Part shown: one piece after another, positions 23,781-35,138 of the stretch
Position numbering within the stretch: the first letter of the stretch is position 1
How the letters are laid out: each line of letters starts with the position of its first letter
From: Pyronema omphalodes
Taxonomy: Eukaryota > Ascomycota > Pezizomycetes > Pezizales > Pyronemataceae
Reading direction: 5' to 3'
NCBI GenBank assembly: GCA_024516155.1
Contig: JAJJXM010000003.1
Span: 124,001 to 188,000 of the forward strand
Length of the DNA stretch: 64,000 bases
The notes under the pieces: model-generated
Told to the model about the DNA's origin: nothing
What the model saw: only the letters and a program-made list of their open reading frames with translations
The model's database searches: none
Position numbers and translations under genes: made by a program

Positions 23781-23974
23781 ATTGACGTTGTGGTGTGAGA
23801 TGTGCGGGTGCTGGAAAGCGGTTCAACATGAAGCAAGAAAAGGCAGATCTGCCCCGCTGACGAAATGAGGCTCTTTGGGGGAATATTCTGGAAATCGACA
23901 GGGGTAGGATGGTGATATAAGCAAGGATTAATGTTTGGCTTGTATTGTGTTATGTGCACAGCCGCATATATTAA

Positions 23975-24077
23975 GTCTGGTTGGCTCAGTTGGTAGAGCG
24001 TCGGTCTCATACTAGATTATGACTTCCACTCAGTGGTAGCAATCCGAAGATCGCGAGTTCGATCCTCGCACCGGACA
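23975..24077 (+). tRNA. tRNA-Met (CAT), elongator, with intron
   Basis: The acceptor stem GTCTGGT pairs with ACCGGAC (one G-U), with discriminator A. The D arm is GCTC...GAGC; the T arm is GCGAG-TTCGATC-CTCGC. The anticodon CAT is at 24008-24010 in loop CTCATA. A 30-nt intron (24012-24041) starts one base after the anticodon, the standard eukaryotic position. The T-T apposition at 31/39 is also known in eukaryotic elongator tRNA-Met. The mature length is 73 nt before CCA. It lies between the UFD1-domain gene and RAI1, both on the opposite strand. Confidence 0.93.
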
Positions 24078-24624
24078 TTTTGCATTCTTTTGCTGTACGA
24101 AACCGCATTTCCCGTTTGTGCAATCTGCTTACAATGTCGGCACTCATTGGGAAAGGACTTCAAATTTCGAAATGGGGGCGTTTTGTAACGAGAAATATAC
24201 TTTTGGTGCGATTGGAAGGTCTCACTGTGCCAGAGACGCAGTGAGGTTGTGTATTCAATATGCTTCGTGAGAGATTGATTGAGTATCCAGAAGCTCACAG
24301 CAGCTAATAATATTGACCTATTCTTTGTTTTGATGAGGGAATCACTTTCAATTTCTCATTCTTTTGAAGCACAGAATTAGGGCGTGTGTTCTTTCGCATG
24401 CGCTCTCAGGAGTTTCTTCACCATCGCAGTTCAGTTTTAGTCTCGTAATACTGCCCTGAAAATCACCCTATACCTCGCCACAAAACTTCCCTAATTCAAT
24501 ATGATGTATTACAACTACTCTAGTGATACCTTGCGAAAAAAGACTGGGTCCATCTAAGATGCTATCCAGTACATCTCTAGAGTAGTACCTCTGTAGCAAC
24601 AGGGGTTACTTTGGGTGCGAGGAC
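24078..24624. other. Intergenic
   Basis: About 0.55 kb between the tRNA gene and the RAI1 stop codon. The minus-strand frame here reads through the tRNA and is not a gene. Confidence 0.5.
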
Positions 24625-26106
24625 TTACTGAAGAGTCGCAGTCTCCCTCCATTCCAAGAACTCTTGCGTCAGGAATGTCTTTTCTCCCTCAACTTTGGTA
24701 ATTGTAATTTCCCGCTTTCCTTTCGGGTCATACTTAATCCTCCAGACACCTCCTTCGTGAATCTGCTCCTTTATCCACTGCAAAGCCTCTGCCGTAAAAT
24801 CAATAGAGTGGTTACCATCCCATAGTCTCCTTTGACTACGTTTAGCAATCGCAGGTATGGACTGTGTTTCAAACTCTTCCGTACTCAGAAGTGTCCCATG
24901 GTCATCCCGGAAGCCAACCACAATTTTACCAACTCCAAGGAGAAAAGATTGCGCCCAAAACTTGTGGAGTTTGCGTTCAAAGGTTACCTTGTCACGTTCA
25001 GTAACTGGTAATTTTGATGTTTTGAGTTCGACATAAGACGGCCGTACATCCCATACTGTAATATTTTCAGCATGTAATAGTTGATGGCGGGACCACAATG
25101 CTAACCTGCGTCTACTTCTCCTCCGAGAACCAGCTTTGTGTCTCCTAAGCCAGTTTTGACAATAGAGCAGAACTGTGCTTTATTGCTGACTCGCTCATTG
25201 GGTCGATTTTCGATTTCTTCGCGAGTGCATTCACCCCATGGCTTTGGTAATGTCGCTAAACTTTCAAACTTGTATCCTACAAGTGGTTAGAAAGATATGA
25301 TATAGACCAACTGATGCATACCCCAAAATGTCATCTGAGCACCACGGCGGTCTGGTTTCCATCGATTGGCCATTGCGTAGGCATGGTTCTCCTCTATAAA
25401 TCTAGATTGTGTTAATGACGGCTAGAACTGGGAAAACAGGCTTCAAACATTGTGTCCTGGAAGGTCAGCTACACCATCGAATGGAGCTTTGTGTGTATTG
25501 ACTCACTTGAAATTTGGTTGCATTCAACTCCCATCTAGTAAAGTGTTATTATTATTTGAAAAAAAGGCTATCTGAGGGTTTTACCCGTCACGATTGTCAT
25601 ATGGTAAAGTCATGATCTATTACATTTCACACACTCAGAATTAGCTGCCGCTTGTTAATAAAATCAGGGACACTTCAGTTTATAATTGACCATAAATGAT
25701 ACGATGTATCAGCACTTGCCTTTGTGATTAGACCCCTCCAAGTTATTATATCCGTAGCACACTTTTTTCCGGTGGCTTTCTCGTGCTCCATAATTGCGCG
25801 TAGGAGACCATCCAAGTGCCCATCAATTGAATCGTCGTGTTTATCAAAATCTTCAAATCCTTGGGATAAATCTGTATCTAGCTGTGGAATATAGTAATAC
25901 CGTAGACTTGACTCATCTGACCGATAATGGTGCTGGTCATCAAAGCTGAAACAAGTGATTTCCTGTGGTCGTCGAATGGCTGCGCCGCGTCTTAATTGCT
26001 GGTTAAGCGGAAAAGAACTTGATTGTGCCATCATAAAGGGTCTACTATGAAGAGCGATAGGTTGGCGTAAATGAACGAGATTTAGCAAAGTATGTACCGC
26101 TGTCAT
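24625..26106 (-). CDS. rai1: RAI1/DXO-family decapping nuclease
   Basis: Predicted 378-aa nuclear RNA quality-control enzyme (pyrophosphohydrolase/decapping activity; partner of Rat1/Xrn2 in Saccharomyces). Seven exons: 26106-25720, 25616-25585, 25534-25507, 25456-25449 (8 nt), 25401-25322, 25276-25106 and 25055-24625. Joined exons give the family landmarks in order: RRPQEITCFSFD, DESSLRYYYIPQ, ITWRGLITKIMTLPYDNRDG, FQDTIFIEENHAYAMANRW, MTFWGYKFESL, FCSIVKTGLG, GGEVDA (Glu232, Asp234) and YVELKTSK (Glu245, Lys247), the last two carrying catalytic acidic residues and Lys. The first intron has a GC donor (AAG|GCAAGT). An alternative start at 26034 (MMAQSSSFPLNQQ) would shorten the N-terminus and is more like relatives I remember. 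Confidence 0.92.
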
Positions 26107-29100
26107 CACGGTACTGGCGGTGGTGGGGGACGCGTCGTCGGAGAGGTTGCAAGAGTCGCGTCCGGGTAAGTGTAAAGAGGTTTGGGTTTAAACACGGCTC
26201 CCTGCTTCAACTTTGAACTTCACATCAACCCCACCAAGACGAAATTTTTCACCATACATACTTAGTATGAGCTTTATTTTGTCTCGAAATAACACAATAT
26301 TGGCATACTTATATGTCAAACAGGAAAGAGAGAGAAAGGTGGAGGTGGAAGAGTGTAGTCATTGATACGAGAACAATCGATAGTATTAATCTAGCCCTAC
26401 GGGTCTACAGAGGGAGATAGGCAATGTGGAAACTCCTCCTTCACGCGCCAGATACTTAAGTCACCGGGAATCTAGGTAACTTTCAAAATTATATCTCGTT
26501 TAAGATGCTTCGTCACAGGCCATCTACTATGACCTGAGCTCTTGTAATATTATGCTCGGGGTATACGCGCACACCGTATAATTCGGACACAACAGTAGAA
26601 CAGCTATTGTTCCGGAGGTTTCCTGAGAAAGATTGAGGCTTTGTAAGCCCTATGAGGCTAATTTTTACCATGATAATATTAAAAGATATTTGGTGGTTTG
26701 TAAAAGGTAATTGTCTTGGAATTTTGCAGTGATATTGGGGACAAAAGTCGGGCGCAGTGATACAACAAAGCGCCGGACTTTTCCTTGTACCCGAGTATGA
26801 GCGTTGAGGCCTGATGCCATATCTCTTCTCACATTTTGAAATCAAGTTGATAACAACTCTGGTATGATATCAACACTAGGGTGTATCATACAGTTTCCGA
26901 AATTTGTTTTTTCGGTATCGTCAGTGGTCTCGGCTTGATAGAATCTGTCGAAGAAAGAAAAATTTCCCGCGCACGGCTGGCGTTCTGAAACATATTATTC
27001 TTCCCTAGCTACGATTGAAATTTGATTTCTGGCTGAAAAGGATGGAAACCACAACACGGCTGTAATCAGATAAGTGGGGGGCATCGATGCATCGAAGCTT
27101 CGGGGAAATTTTCGGCATTTATTGTGAGCTGAGCTGAGAATCATGAAATCTTGGATTTCGGCCCATATTTAGCTGAAAATTAGTTGTAATGCTTATTTAA
27201 AAGTACTTCAATATTATGGTGGATATTGGATGTTTTACTATACCGGCGAGCCCAGAAAGGTAAGATCTTGAACGTGTTGTCACACTTAATAAGGAGTGCA
27301 TAACGCATGCACAAAGCTAACTGACGCAAGTCATCGACTCGATTCAAGGTTAACCTCTTTTGGGCTTTCCTTTGGTGCCATGAAATGGATTCAGCCCATC
27401 CTTAGATGTATTTAACTGCTTAACTAACAGCATTTAAGGCAGCTGTGTATCTAGAGGGACGTGCTATTATAGGCTGACTTCAGGTTTCACAATTCATAAA
27501 ATACTTTTTATACAAATTTCACGGGAAATGTTCTCCTAAGTTACATAGATACAGGGATAGACATCAACGAACAAGCAAGTTCGTTGGATTTTTGTTATTC
27601 CTACGTGGATTTGGTAGATGGGGTAATGCGGAAATAACATGGAGTGCTGTTGGGATGAATCAAAAATAATTCTCCGATATCGCCGGACAGCACTTGTATA
27701 TGCTTTGTAATGACCTTTTTTTTTGCAATTTGAGGTAAGCTCTAACAGTATTTACCTGTCAGCCACAGATTCCGAAAAGCTCGGATTAAGGGGTTGGTCT
27801 CAAATATCCGTTAGGAACTTGTAAGTAATTTTATTTTTTGAATTACTCGCTCACTCCTGTATTCCTTACGTCTTTCCTAAGGTGACTGGTCTTAAGTGCG
27901 ACAATCTAACTCACGCGATATCACTCGGTTGTAAAACCCGTTTTCCAACTTCCGCCGGGGGCCACTTTCGCACCCAGAGGATGTTTTACGCTACCCCGCG
28001 TACATACCGAGGTACCATACTTATCAGACTTGGTCAGGCAAAACATGAATTCGAGATAATTCCCATTTGCTATAGCTATCCAACAACTGATGGTGCCTGT
28101 CTTTCATGTCGCGAGCGGAAACACCCCTCCGCCGCATCTGGGACCAAGCCAGTTCGTATCATTCATCAAAGACACAACGATATGACCAGTCAACTGTGTT
28201 TTTCTTTTTTTCTTTTGTCATAACTTACCCTGAAAGTGATGCGGGTTACGACAGATGTGGCGTAATTGCGTGACATACTGTTCATGTAAAAAATAATTAT
28301 TCAAGCACAGATCTTCTACTATATTTCTGGTACGGACGGTGTCCGTGTGTATTATGTTTCCAGTAGCCAGAGAAATTTCCAACTGAAGAGCTGCACATTC
28401 TTTCCAAAGGGAAAACATTAGGTATGCTACGGGAATGACTGATATACACCTGTCAATTTTAGCTGCGCTTAGCGCGGCTGATGCTTTTTTGAAATGGTTA
28501 CTCTAATCTATTACATGCCATTATCCCATACTTTACACAGTGAGGGGAGGATCTATGCACCAAGAAGTCTCTATCCCGGACTTAGGAAGCAGATCGCAAT
28601 TACAAATTCGAATAGTAACGTTAGTTATGGCTGTTAGATGTATCCTGCAGACTGTTTAAATAAGCGAAGAACCAATGATATCTGGAACTAAGACGGCCAT
28701 ACGACATTTAACCGAGTTGGGACGAAAGATCTTCCTGTCTCGTCACTTGATGCAGTTACCATGGTGTCCAGGAAGTTAGAGCGGCAGTAAGACATTCTTT
28801 GTGCCTCTCTTGAATTCTGGCTAATCTGAGGAGCCCAACTGTAGATGAAAAGTTGTTCGCATATAATACTTGTTGGTTGCAAGTGACAAAGGATTTAAGC
28901 TAGACACGGAATATCGGATGGAAATTTTCAGTCCCAGACAATATCTTCATCGCCTTTGTATTCTCCGCAGTGCTATGACCATTCCTGAATAACAGTAACC
29001 CCTATAGATATACTGTGCTATGAGGTTACACAACTGCCCCCAAAAGTTGGTGCTCCCATGCAGTTGACCCGGTTGAGTCTATCCTTGTCTCAAGAAATTC

Positions 29101-29503
29101 TTGCAGCGGTCGGTACATGAGGAAGCTGGGAAGTCGCAAAGCCAACATACTACTTACGATCTTCCCGGCCGCTTCTTCAAAAGTACATTTCTTGCAGACA
29201 ATGTTTTTCAATTTTACATATATCGTCGATATATCCTGAGGCGGCGTCTCCTTAAGCCCGTTCACAAGTCACAGTTCTCTTCGCCAATCATCGAAACTAA
29301 GGCTCCAGTCTCCATCACCCAGCAACGGCTAATGCCCCACAAAATGTCACCCTCCGCTCTCCCAGCAAGCGAAATTCTACCAGATGAATCTACCCTGTTC
29401 GGAAGAAATAACTGTATGTCACAGTTCTCCATTCCATTTTCCAGAACCATTATTTCTTTTCCCAGCTAGCTGTCACAAGAGCCCCAGTGGTCACGCGAAC
29501 TAA
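26107..29503. other. Long intergenic region, nothing recognised
   Basis: 3.4 kb between divergently oriented RAI1 and an unrecognised gene. Frames up to 113 codons (26513-26845, 27882-28223, 29026-29469) lack family motifs. One contains CLSCRERK, which is faintly like a Zn2Cys6 finger but lacks the remaining cysteines. Promoters of both neighbours should lie at the ends. Confidence 0.5.
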
Positions 29504-30359
29504 ATGGCTAACCAGCTACAAGGCCAGGCAAAAAGAACATCCAAAAAACGTCCGCGCGGCCGTAAGACTACAAAAACAGCCACCTTGGAAGTAGTTGTTT
29601 CGGAAATCATACCACTGCCAGCTACCATAACACCGTATATTATCGCTGCCGATTCAGAAGAGAGTTATCGAAAAGCACAACCACCAAGAGCGAGGAAAGG
29701 AAATAAAGCGAAGAAGAGGGGTGGGAATAAGAAGGAGATGACACCAAATATCAACAAATCACATGAAGCTCCAGATGATGGTTCGAAAAATGGGAATCAG
29801 GTACCAAGTCAAACAGAGGTCTTGGACTCGGTGAAAGTTGTCTACGGAGGACCAACAACGGTTGTAACGGTAAGAGTTTAAATCTTTCTTGTAGCAGCTC
29901 TGTTTTTTATACCAGAATTCTCACTGTGTCAACGGTTAGCTCGTTAAAAGTAAATTCATCCGACATATTCGAGGGGATCTACCAGAACCACTAAGAGTAA
30001 GCCTCAGCGCCGCCCCACCAGCATGGCTTGTTTTCGTCTAACACTTAAATTAGAGCGGTTTTAAAGAGTGGTCAGAAAGCACCAAAAACGGCCCCCAAAC
30101 ATTCTTCAGAAGGATCTATCATAATCGACTTCTAAAATTTTGGAGAGATGCTACGGATAAGACAAGATTTGAGAGAGAGGATCATAATGAGATACTAGCT
30201 TTGTCAGCTACTTATAGACAACTCGAGAAGGAGGACTTTCCGGAGCCAGGATGCGTGTATCCGTTGCAACGACCTTACTCGGCACCGCCACACTTTGTGA
30301 GGGAGGATATGGAAGAACTAAGGAAACAGTACAGAACAAGGTTTCAAACGAATACTTGA
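29504..30359 (+). CDS. Unrecognised basic protein, three exons
   Basis: Predicted 242-aa protein that I do not recognise. Exons are 29504-29869, 29940-29996 and 30054-30359. Both introns are phase 0: 70 nt (GTAAGA donor, TTAG acceptor) and 57 nt (GTAAGC donor, GTCTAACAC branch). The N-terminal 120 residues are Lys/Arg/Thr-rich (KRTSKKRPRGRKTTKT, RARKGNKAKKRGGNKK) and look disordered and possibly nuclear. The C-terminal part is denser: FIRHIRGDLPEPLR, TFFRRIYHNRLLKFWRD, ALSATYRQLEKEDFPEPG, and a charged end. The uninterrupted 102-codon last exon in frame with two good introns argues for a real gene. I assign no function. Confidence 0.6.
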
Positions 30360-31739
30360 CTATCAACATAAGAGGCAGTCGGTCACTATATCTAAATCCA
30401 AAAATATGGGATTGTGATAGGCACAACGCCTTGTTGAATCTTTTCGATGGATGTAACATTCATGGTTAACGGATAACCTCAAAATCATCTTTAGGTCACT
30501 CTACCAATTTATTCACATTTTCTACTCTCTGTGTTTAGCTGATTTGATTCGTTGCATGCTATCATTGTATTAGTATTTCTAGGATTGTAAAGCATGGATT
30601 TGTACTTAGACGGTTTCGTAAATGTTAGGTTGTCATTTGCTGTATTTTTTTTTAGCTCTGCTAGTCCTTTATCTTTCTTTGGTTGAGTTACATCTGAAAT
30701 TACTTTGATGACTGAAGGTCAGAAAAACAAGCTATGTGTATCTGGATTGACAAGCAATGATCCGCAGCTGGGTACAAAGACAAGGTCGAATGCACTGACT
30801 GTTCCCGGTAATGTTTTTTTCTGCAGGGCTGGGTTAACCCCACACATATGGAGGGGTCGTAGGCAGGGCCCACTTGGTGTCTGTTGAGTTAGTGGAGTTA
30901 TTTAGTTTGATTAGGGCCGACCCCTGCGTACCCCGCGTGCGATTGCGTTCGGTGCAAATGGAGATATTTCACGAGGCTTGTGCGTTCGCGTCCAGATTGT
31001 GGGAGCATGATGGTATGATATGGATAGGAAATTTTATAATTAATTAAAACATGTTCTTGCTGAGCTTATTCATGAAAATAGACTATTGTTTCAGCAAATT
31101 GATAAGTCGTATTGAGGCCTTTGTCGAATAATCATTAACTGGTACCACAGCAACATCTATAAGCATAATGTTTCTTTTCATGAACATTGTAGTGTTTGTA
31201 ACATAAGATACCTCTAAAAAGTACTTGATGGAAAATTATCGTTGCAAAGCTCTTCTTTGTTTATATTGGTGCTTCTGTTAGCTTCCACTCTAAATTACAG
31301 CATCACGGCTATTGTTTGGCGTTGCAATGTTGCTACGACAACGGCCCTAAATGCAGAACGTGCTTCATTGCAGCACCTCACTATCGGAAGGTTTAAAGGG
31401 TCAAACGTCCGAGTTTTGCGTGTTTCTAACGATTCATGGAAGCGCATCGAGTGTTCCTGTGCTATCTTTACATGTGTCAATGTCCGAGATGCGCGGCTTC
31501 GCTTGGCAACACCTGCTAAGCCACGCAATGACGTATTCCCCCGAGTCCCCGCTCCACGAAACCAACCCACGACATCCCAGCCGTCATCATCGCCATCATC
31601 CTTATCACAAACAACCAGATTTCGAATCAGGGGCCGGCATATAAAATAACCGTCTTCTTCTTTTCTCGCAGCCATACAATCATCGTTATCGATACCCTAC
31701 TATTACACTACAAACAATCTACCGAACACAATAATCACT
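30360..31739. other. Intergenic
   Basis: 1.4 kb upstream of the VIP1-like gene. The last 130 bases are C/T/A-rich and likely the 5' leader. An open frame at 31242-31649 starts with a hydrophobic stretch but runs into this leader and has no other support. Confidence 0.5.
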
Positions 31740-32618
31740 ATGACCGGAAGCACTGTTCACGTCAAGAATATCGCTCCCTCGACTACCGAGAACGAGCTCA
31801 CCAACTTCTTCTCTTTCTGTGGAAAGATCACTTCACACACCCTCACTCCTGAGACCGGCGCACCCGACTCCCCTCTCTCCGCTACCATCACCTTTAACTC
31901 CCCCTCCGCCGCCAGTACCGCTGTTCTCCTCGACGGAACTCCTCTCAACCATCTTCCTCTACAAGTTACCGCCGCACACAGCATTGAGGAGATCGCTGGA
32001 TCGCATCTTGCACCCACTGCCGCTATCGGACCCGATGGAGAGATCCCTCAGGAGGCCAAGCCTCGCTCTACCATCTTCGCTGAGTACCTTGCGAGCGGAT
32101 ACTTGATCGGTGATGCCGCTCTACACAAGGGTATTGAGCTCGACAAGAAGCACCAGATTACTCCCAAGTTTGCCGGTGCATTGACCAGCGCTTTCAACTT
32201 TGTCGAGAACAAGCTCGGAGCTACCCAGCGCGCCAAAGCTGTCAATGAGCAGTACCACGTCACCGAGAAGGCTTGGGGATTCACCGGAGGATTGGCCCGT
32301 TACTTTGAGAAGGCTCTCGACAACCCTACTGGCCAGAAGGTCAGACACTTCTACGAGAGCAGCGAGAAGCAGATTCTCGACATCCACACTGAGGCCAAGC
32401 GTCTTGCCGAGTTGAAGAAGGAGAAGAGAAGGAGCCGCAGCGGAAGTCAGGAGGCTGGATTCGCTTGCAGCTGTCCTGGTATGACTGGAGAGTGTGGTTG
32501 TGAGCCCGGAAGCTGCAAGTGCGAGGGATGCTCCAACAAGATGGCTGCTGCTGCTGCCGCAAAGGAGCCTACTCCCCCGAAGCCCGCGGCTGATGAGAAG
32601 CCCCCTGCGTACGCTTAA
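31740..32618 (+). CDS. vip1: VIP1-like RRM protein with Cys-rich tail
   Basis: Predicted 292-aa intronless protein. Residues about 4-80 form one RNA-recognition motif: VHVKNIAPSTTENELTNFF has RNP2 features and SATITFNSPSAAST sits at the RNP1-like strand. The central region (PRSTIFAEYLASGYLIGDAALHKGIELDKKH, AFNFVENKLG, AWGFTGGLARYFEKAL) matches fungal Vip1 proteins, described from fission yeast and often annotated as actin-cytoskeleton protein VIP1. A basic KKEKRRSRSGS linker leads to a short tail with seven Cys in Cys-x-Cys pairs (residues 243-264), then an Ala/Pro-rich end. Strong C-ending codon bias suggests high expression. The molecular role of the family is poorly defined. Confidence 0.88.
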   Translation: MTGSTVHVKNIAPSTTENELTNFFSFCGKITSHTLTPETGAPDSPLSATITFNSPSAASTAVLLDGTPLNHLPLQVTAAHSIEEIAGSHLAPTAAIGPDGEIPQEAKPRSTIFAEYLASGYLIGDAALHKGIELDKKHQITPKFAGALTSAFNFVENKLGATQRAKAVNEQYHVTEKAWGFTGGLARYFEKALDNPTGQKVRHFYESSEKQILDIHTEAKRLAELKKEKRRSRSGSQEAGFACSCPGMTGECGCEPGSCKCEGCSNKMAAAAAAKEPTPPKPAADEKPPAYA

Positions 32619-33049
32619 AGAAATTCTGTTTCATTGGTGGATTTGTTGTTATGCTGGAGTTTGGGCGGGGTTCTTTTTTTTTGTTTGGTAACTGAGTATA
32701 GCTAGTCTTTTATACTGCGTTTTTCTATTACCGCCACATGATGATTGCGTTTTGATGAGCGACTGTTGTATTAGGTTGTGTTTTCTAGATACCCATCTAT
32801 TAAAGCATATATGTAGCTATTTCATTTTGTTTATGTGGAAATTTGGCACCGGACTTTCAGAATGCCCCATGCTTTTCATGAGTGTTTAACCGGATCCATA
32901 TTCGCGTGATAAATTGTGAAGATGAATCAGCCAAGACCCTGTACCGCCAAGTGTAGCAACAGTAACGCGACGACGCGACCTGGCGCCGTCTTCCATCGCG
33001 ACAACCTGTCAAACAGCCCTCACGAATCCTTAGCTTCAGCGCCGTCACA
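32619..33049. other. Intergenic
   Basis: 430 bases between two plus-strand genes. It is T-rich at the left, consistent with a 3' UTR, and GC-richer just before the ARP9 start. Confidence 0.5.
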
Positions 33050-35138
33050 ATGCCGCCCTTTCGCGATGACCATATCCTCGTACAGCTCCCCAATTGATAT
33101 TCCCTCAGTTATCGGCCGTCTAACAATGCCAGATCATTGCTCCTGGTTCCCAAACCACTCTAGCGCAGCTCGGTCTGCCAGAGTCCTTTTCCCCTCCCAA
33201 AATGCGAATTCCGTCACGCATGTTCCCCGGGATTGAAGAAGGAACTTGGACTTTTAAAAATCAAACACGCGACAGCAAAAAGGAGGATTTGATCGCACAG
33301 GCGAAGGGGCAGAAAGCTGCAGAAGCTGCGGTAGCAAGGGCTACGTCACAAGCAGACGATGCAGTGAAGGATGAGGATAAGGACGACGGGGAGGACGATG
33401 GTGATGATGATGATGGAGATGAGGATGAAGATATGGAAGATGGTGAGGTGAAGGATGGATCTACTCCTTCGGCACCTGGGCCCCCCACAGAAAATAAGGA
33501 CAAGGCGGAAACAAGCCTGAAGACTGAGGCGGACGGTGATGATGATATGGAAGACGATATGGGCGAAGGAATCTACATTGAGGACGAGGATGACGAAGAG
33601 GGTGCTGTATGGTGTATGAAGGAGGGAAGAGTTGTGGATTGGGGATGCTTCTTTGCACTATTGTGGGTTCTTTGCTTGCTGGAATTCCACTCTTACTGAC
33701 ATGTTACAGAACATATGTCCACGAAGTTATCAACCCGACATTCCATACACCTATCCTCCTAGTACACCCCCCAGAATTCACTCTACAAGACAAGCAGATG
33801 GTCACACAATTCGTCTTCGAGAAGCTTAAGACCCCCGGTTTCTGTCTAATGGACAGTGCAATGACCGCCCTCTACGCCTACGGTCTCAGCACCGCCACCG
33901 TTATTGACGTTGGCTTTGAGAAGACGGATATTACCCCCATCAGCGACTTCACGATATTTGAGCGCGCCCGCAAGACCCTCCACAACTGCGGTGGTCAGAC
34001 CATGACTGCACACCTCCAAACCCTCCTCCCTGATCTCAAGCCGGAAGACGTCGAAACTCTCAAAAAATCCCCTATCTGCGAGATTTTACCACTCGGCAGC
34101 CCTTTCCCCGGATCCGGCGAAGCAGTCACCGTCCGACCTCCCCATGTTGTAGCCACTACAGTAGACGAAGAACGTGATGCGTTAATTTCCGAGGAAGAGG
34201 GAACCGTCAACGTCGCCGCCATCGTAGCCTCTGGCAAAACCCATGAGTTCTTAGCAAAACGTGAAAAGCAGCGCATGGGAGAAGCCGAGCGTCGTCTCCC
34301 TAACAGAGAGCGAGAAACAAATACCTTCTGGGTCGTTGATAAACGCCGGCCTGGCGAAGACGAAGACATCCCCCTACCCTCCTCAGCCTTGACTTCCCCC
34401 GTCACTACCACCGCTCCTGAACTCCCTGCGCCGAACCCCGTTTCCCCTACTGTTGATGACGAAAAGAGAGCACACCAGGTAGCACTAGCAGCCCAGACTA
34501 AACGCGGACAACAAGAAGGAATCCTCCTCTCCGATGACGAGACCTGGCGCGAGCTTTCCGTCGGTGTAGAACGTTTCCAGGCGGCGGATTGCGGTATTCT
34601 CTCCACCATTGCTGACGGCCTCTATGATTCTATTTCACGAGTCGAGGATGTTAGCAAGCGTGCCGATCTCTGGGATTCTCTCATTATTTTGGGAGCTGGA
34701 GCCAAGATCCGTGGCTTCAAGGAGGCCTTGTTACAAACTATCTGCGCCAAATATCTCATCCCTCCCTCTTCCGGAACCATCTTCTCTTCCGAACTGCCCA
34801 CACCCACTGCAACCGGAGCTAGCACCCCGATGCAGCAGGCACAGGGTCAGCAAGGACCTAACCCATTATTGGTTGCCGCCACCACGCATGGAATGCATAC
34901 ACAGAGTTATGCAGAGAGACATAGCAGCCATGGGCAAACTCCGTTGAGTATAAAGACTGCGAAGGTGCCGGAATACTTTAGTGAGTGGAAGGAGTGTGGA
35001 TTTGATGAGGCTGCATTCTTGGGCGCTCAGGTGGCTGCGAAGGTTGTGTTTGTGATCGATCAGGGTGCGAATAGGGGGTTCATGAGTAGAGTTGAGTATA
35101 ATGAATTGGGACCCGAGGGAGTGTCGGAGATATTTTAG
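33050..35138 (+). CDS. arp9: Actin-related protein Arp9 (SWI/SNF-RSC subunit)
   Basis: Predicted 662-aa nuclear actin-related protein of the SWI/SNF and RSC remodellers. Exons are 33050-33079, 33133-33662 and 33710-35138. The 30-nt first exon encodes MPPFRDDHIL and joins to IIAPGSQTTLAQLGLPESF, matching Arp9 N-termini. The second junction restores EGRVVDWGCFFALLTYVHEV. The actin-fold landmarks TPILLVHPPEF, DSAMTALYAYGLSTATVIDVG and the late SLIILGAGAKIRGFKEAL follow. Between strands of the fold there is an Asp/Glu-rich insertion (about residues 115-175, encoded around 33355-33600). A Pro/Thr-rich insertion lies near the middle and another before the C-terminus, so the protein is longer than actin (about 375 aa). 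Nucleotide binding is not expected to be required in Arp9. Confidence 0.92.

Noticed and set aside
27882..28223. Zn2Cys6 transcription-factor relic suggested by CLSCRERK
   Set aside because: The remaining four cysteines and the basic spacing are missing; one short match is expected by chance.
31242..31649. Secreted small protein starting MQSSSLFILVLLLAS
   Set aside because: Although it starts hydrophobic, the frame overlaps the leader of the VIP1-like gene, has no clear second exon, and the antisense frame is equally long.
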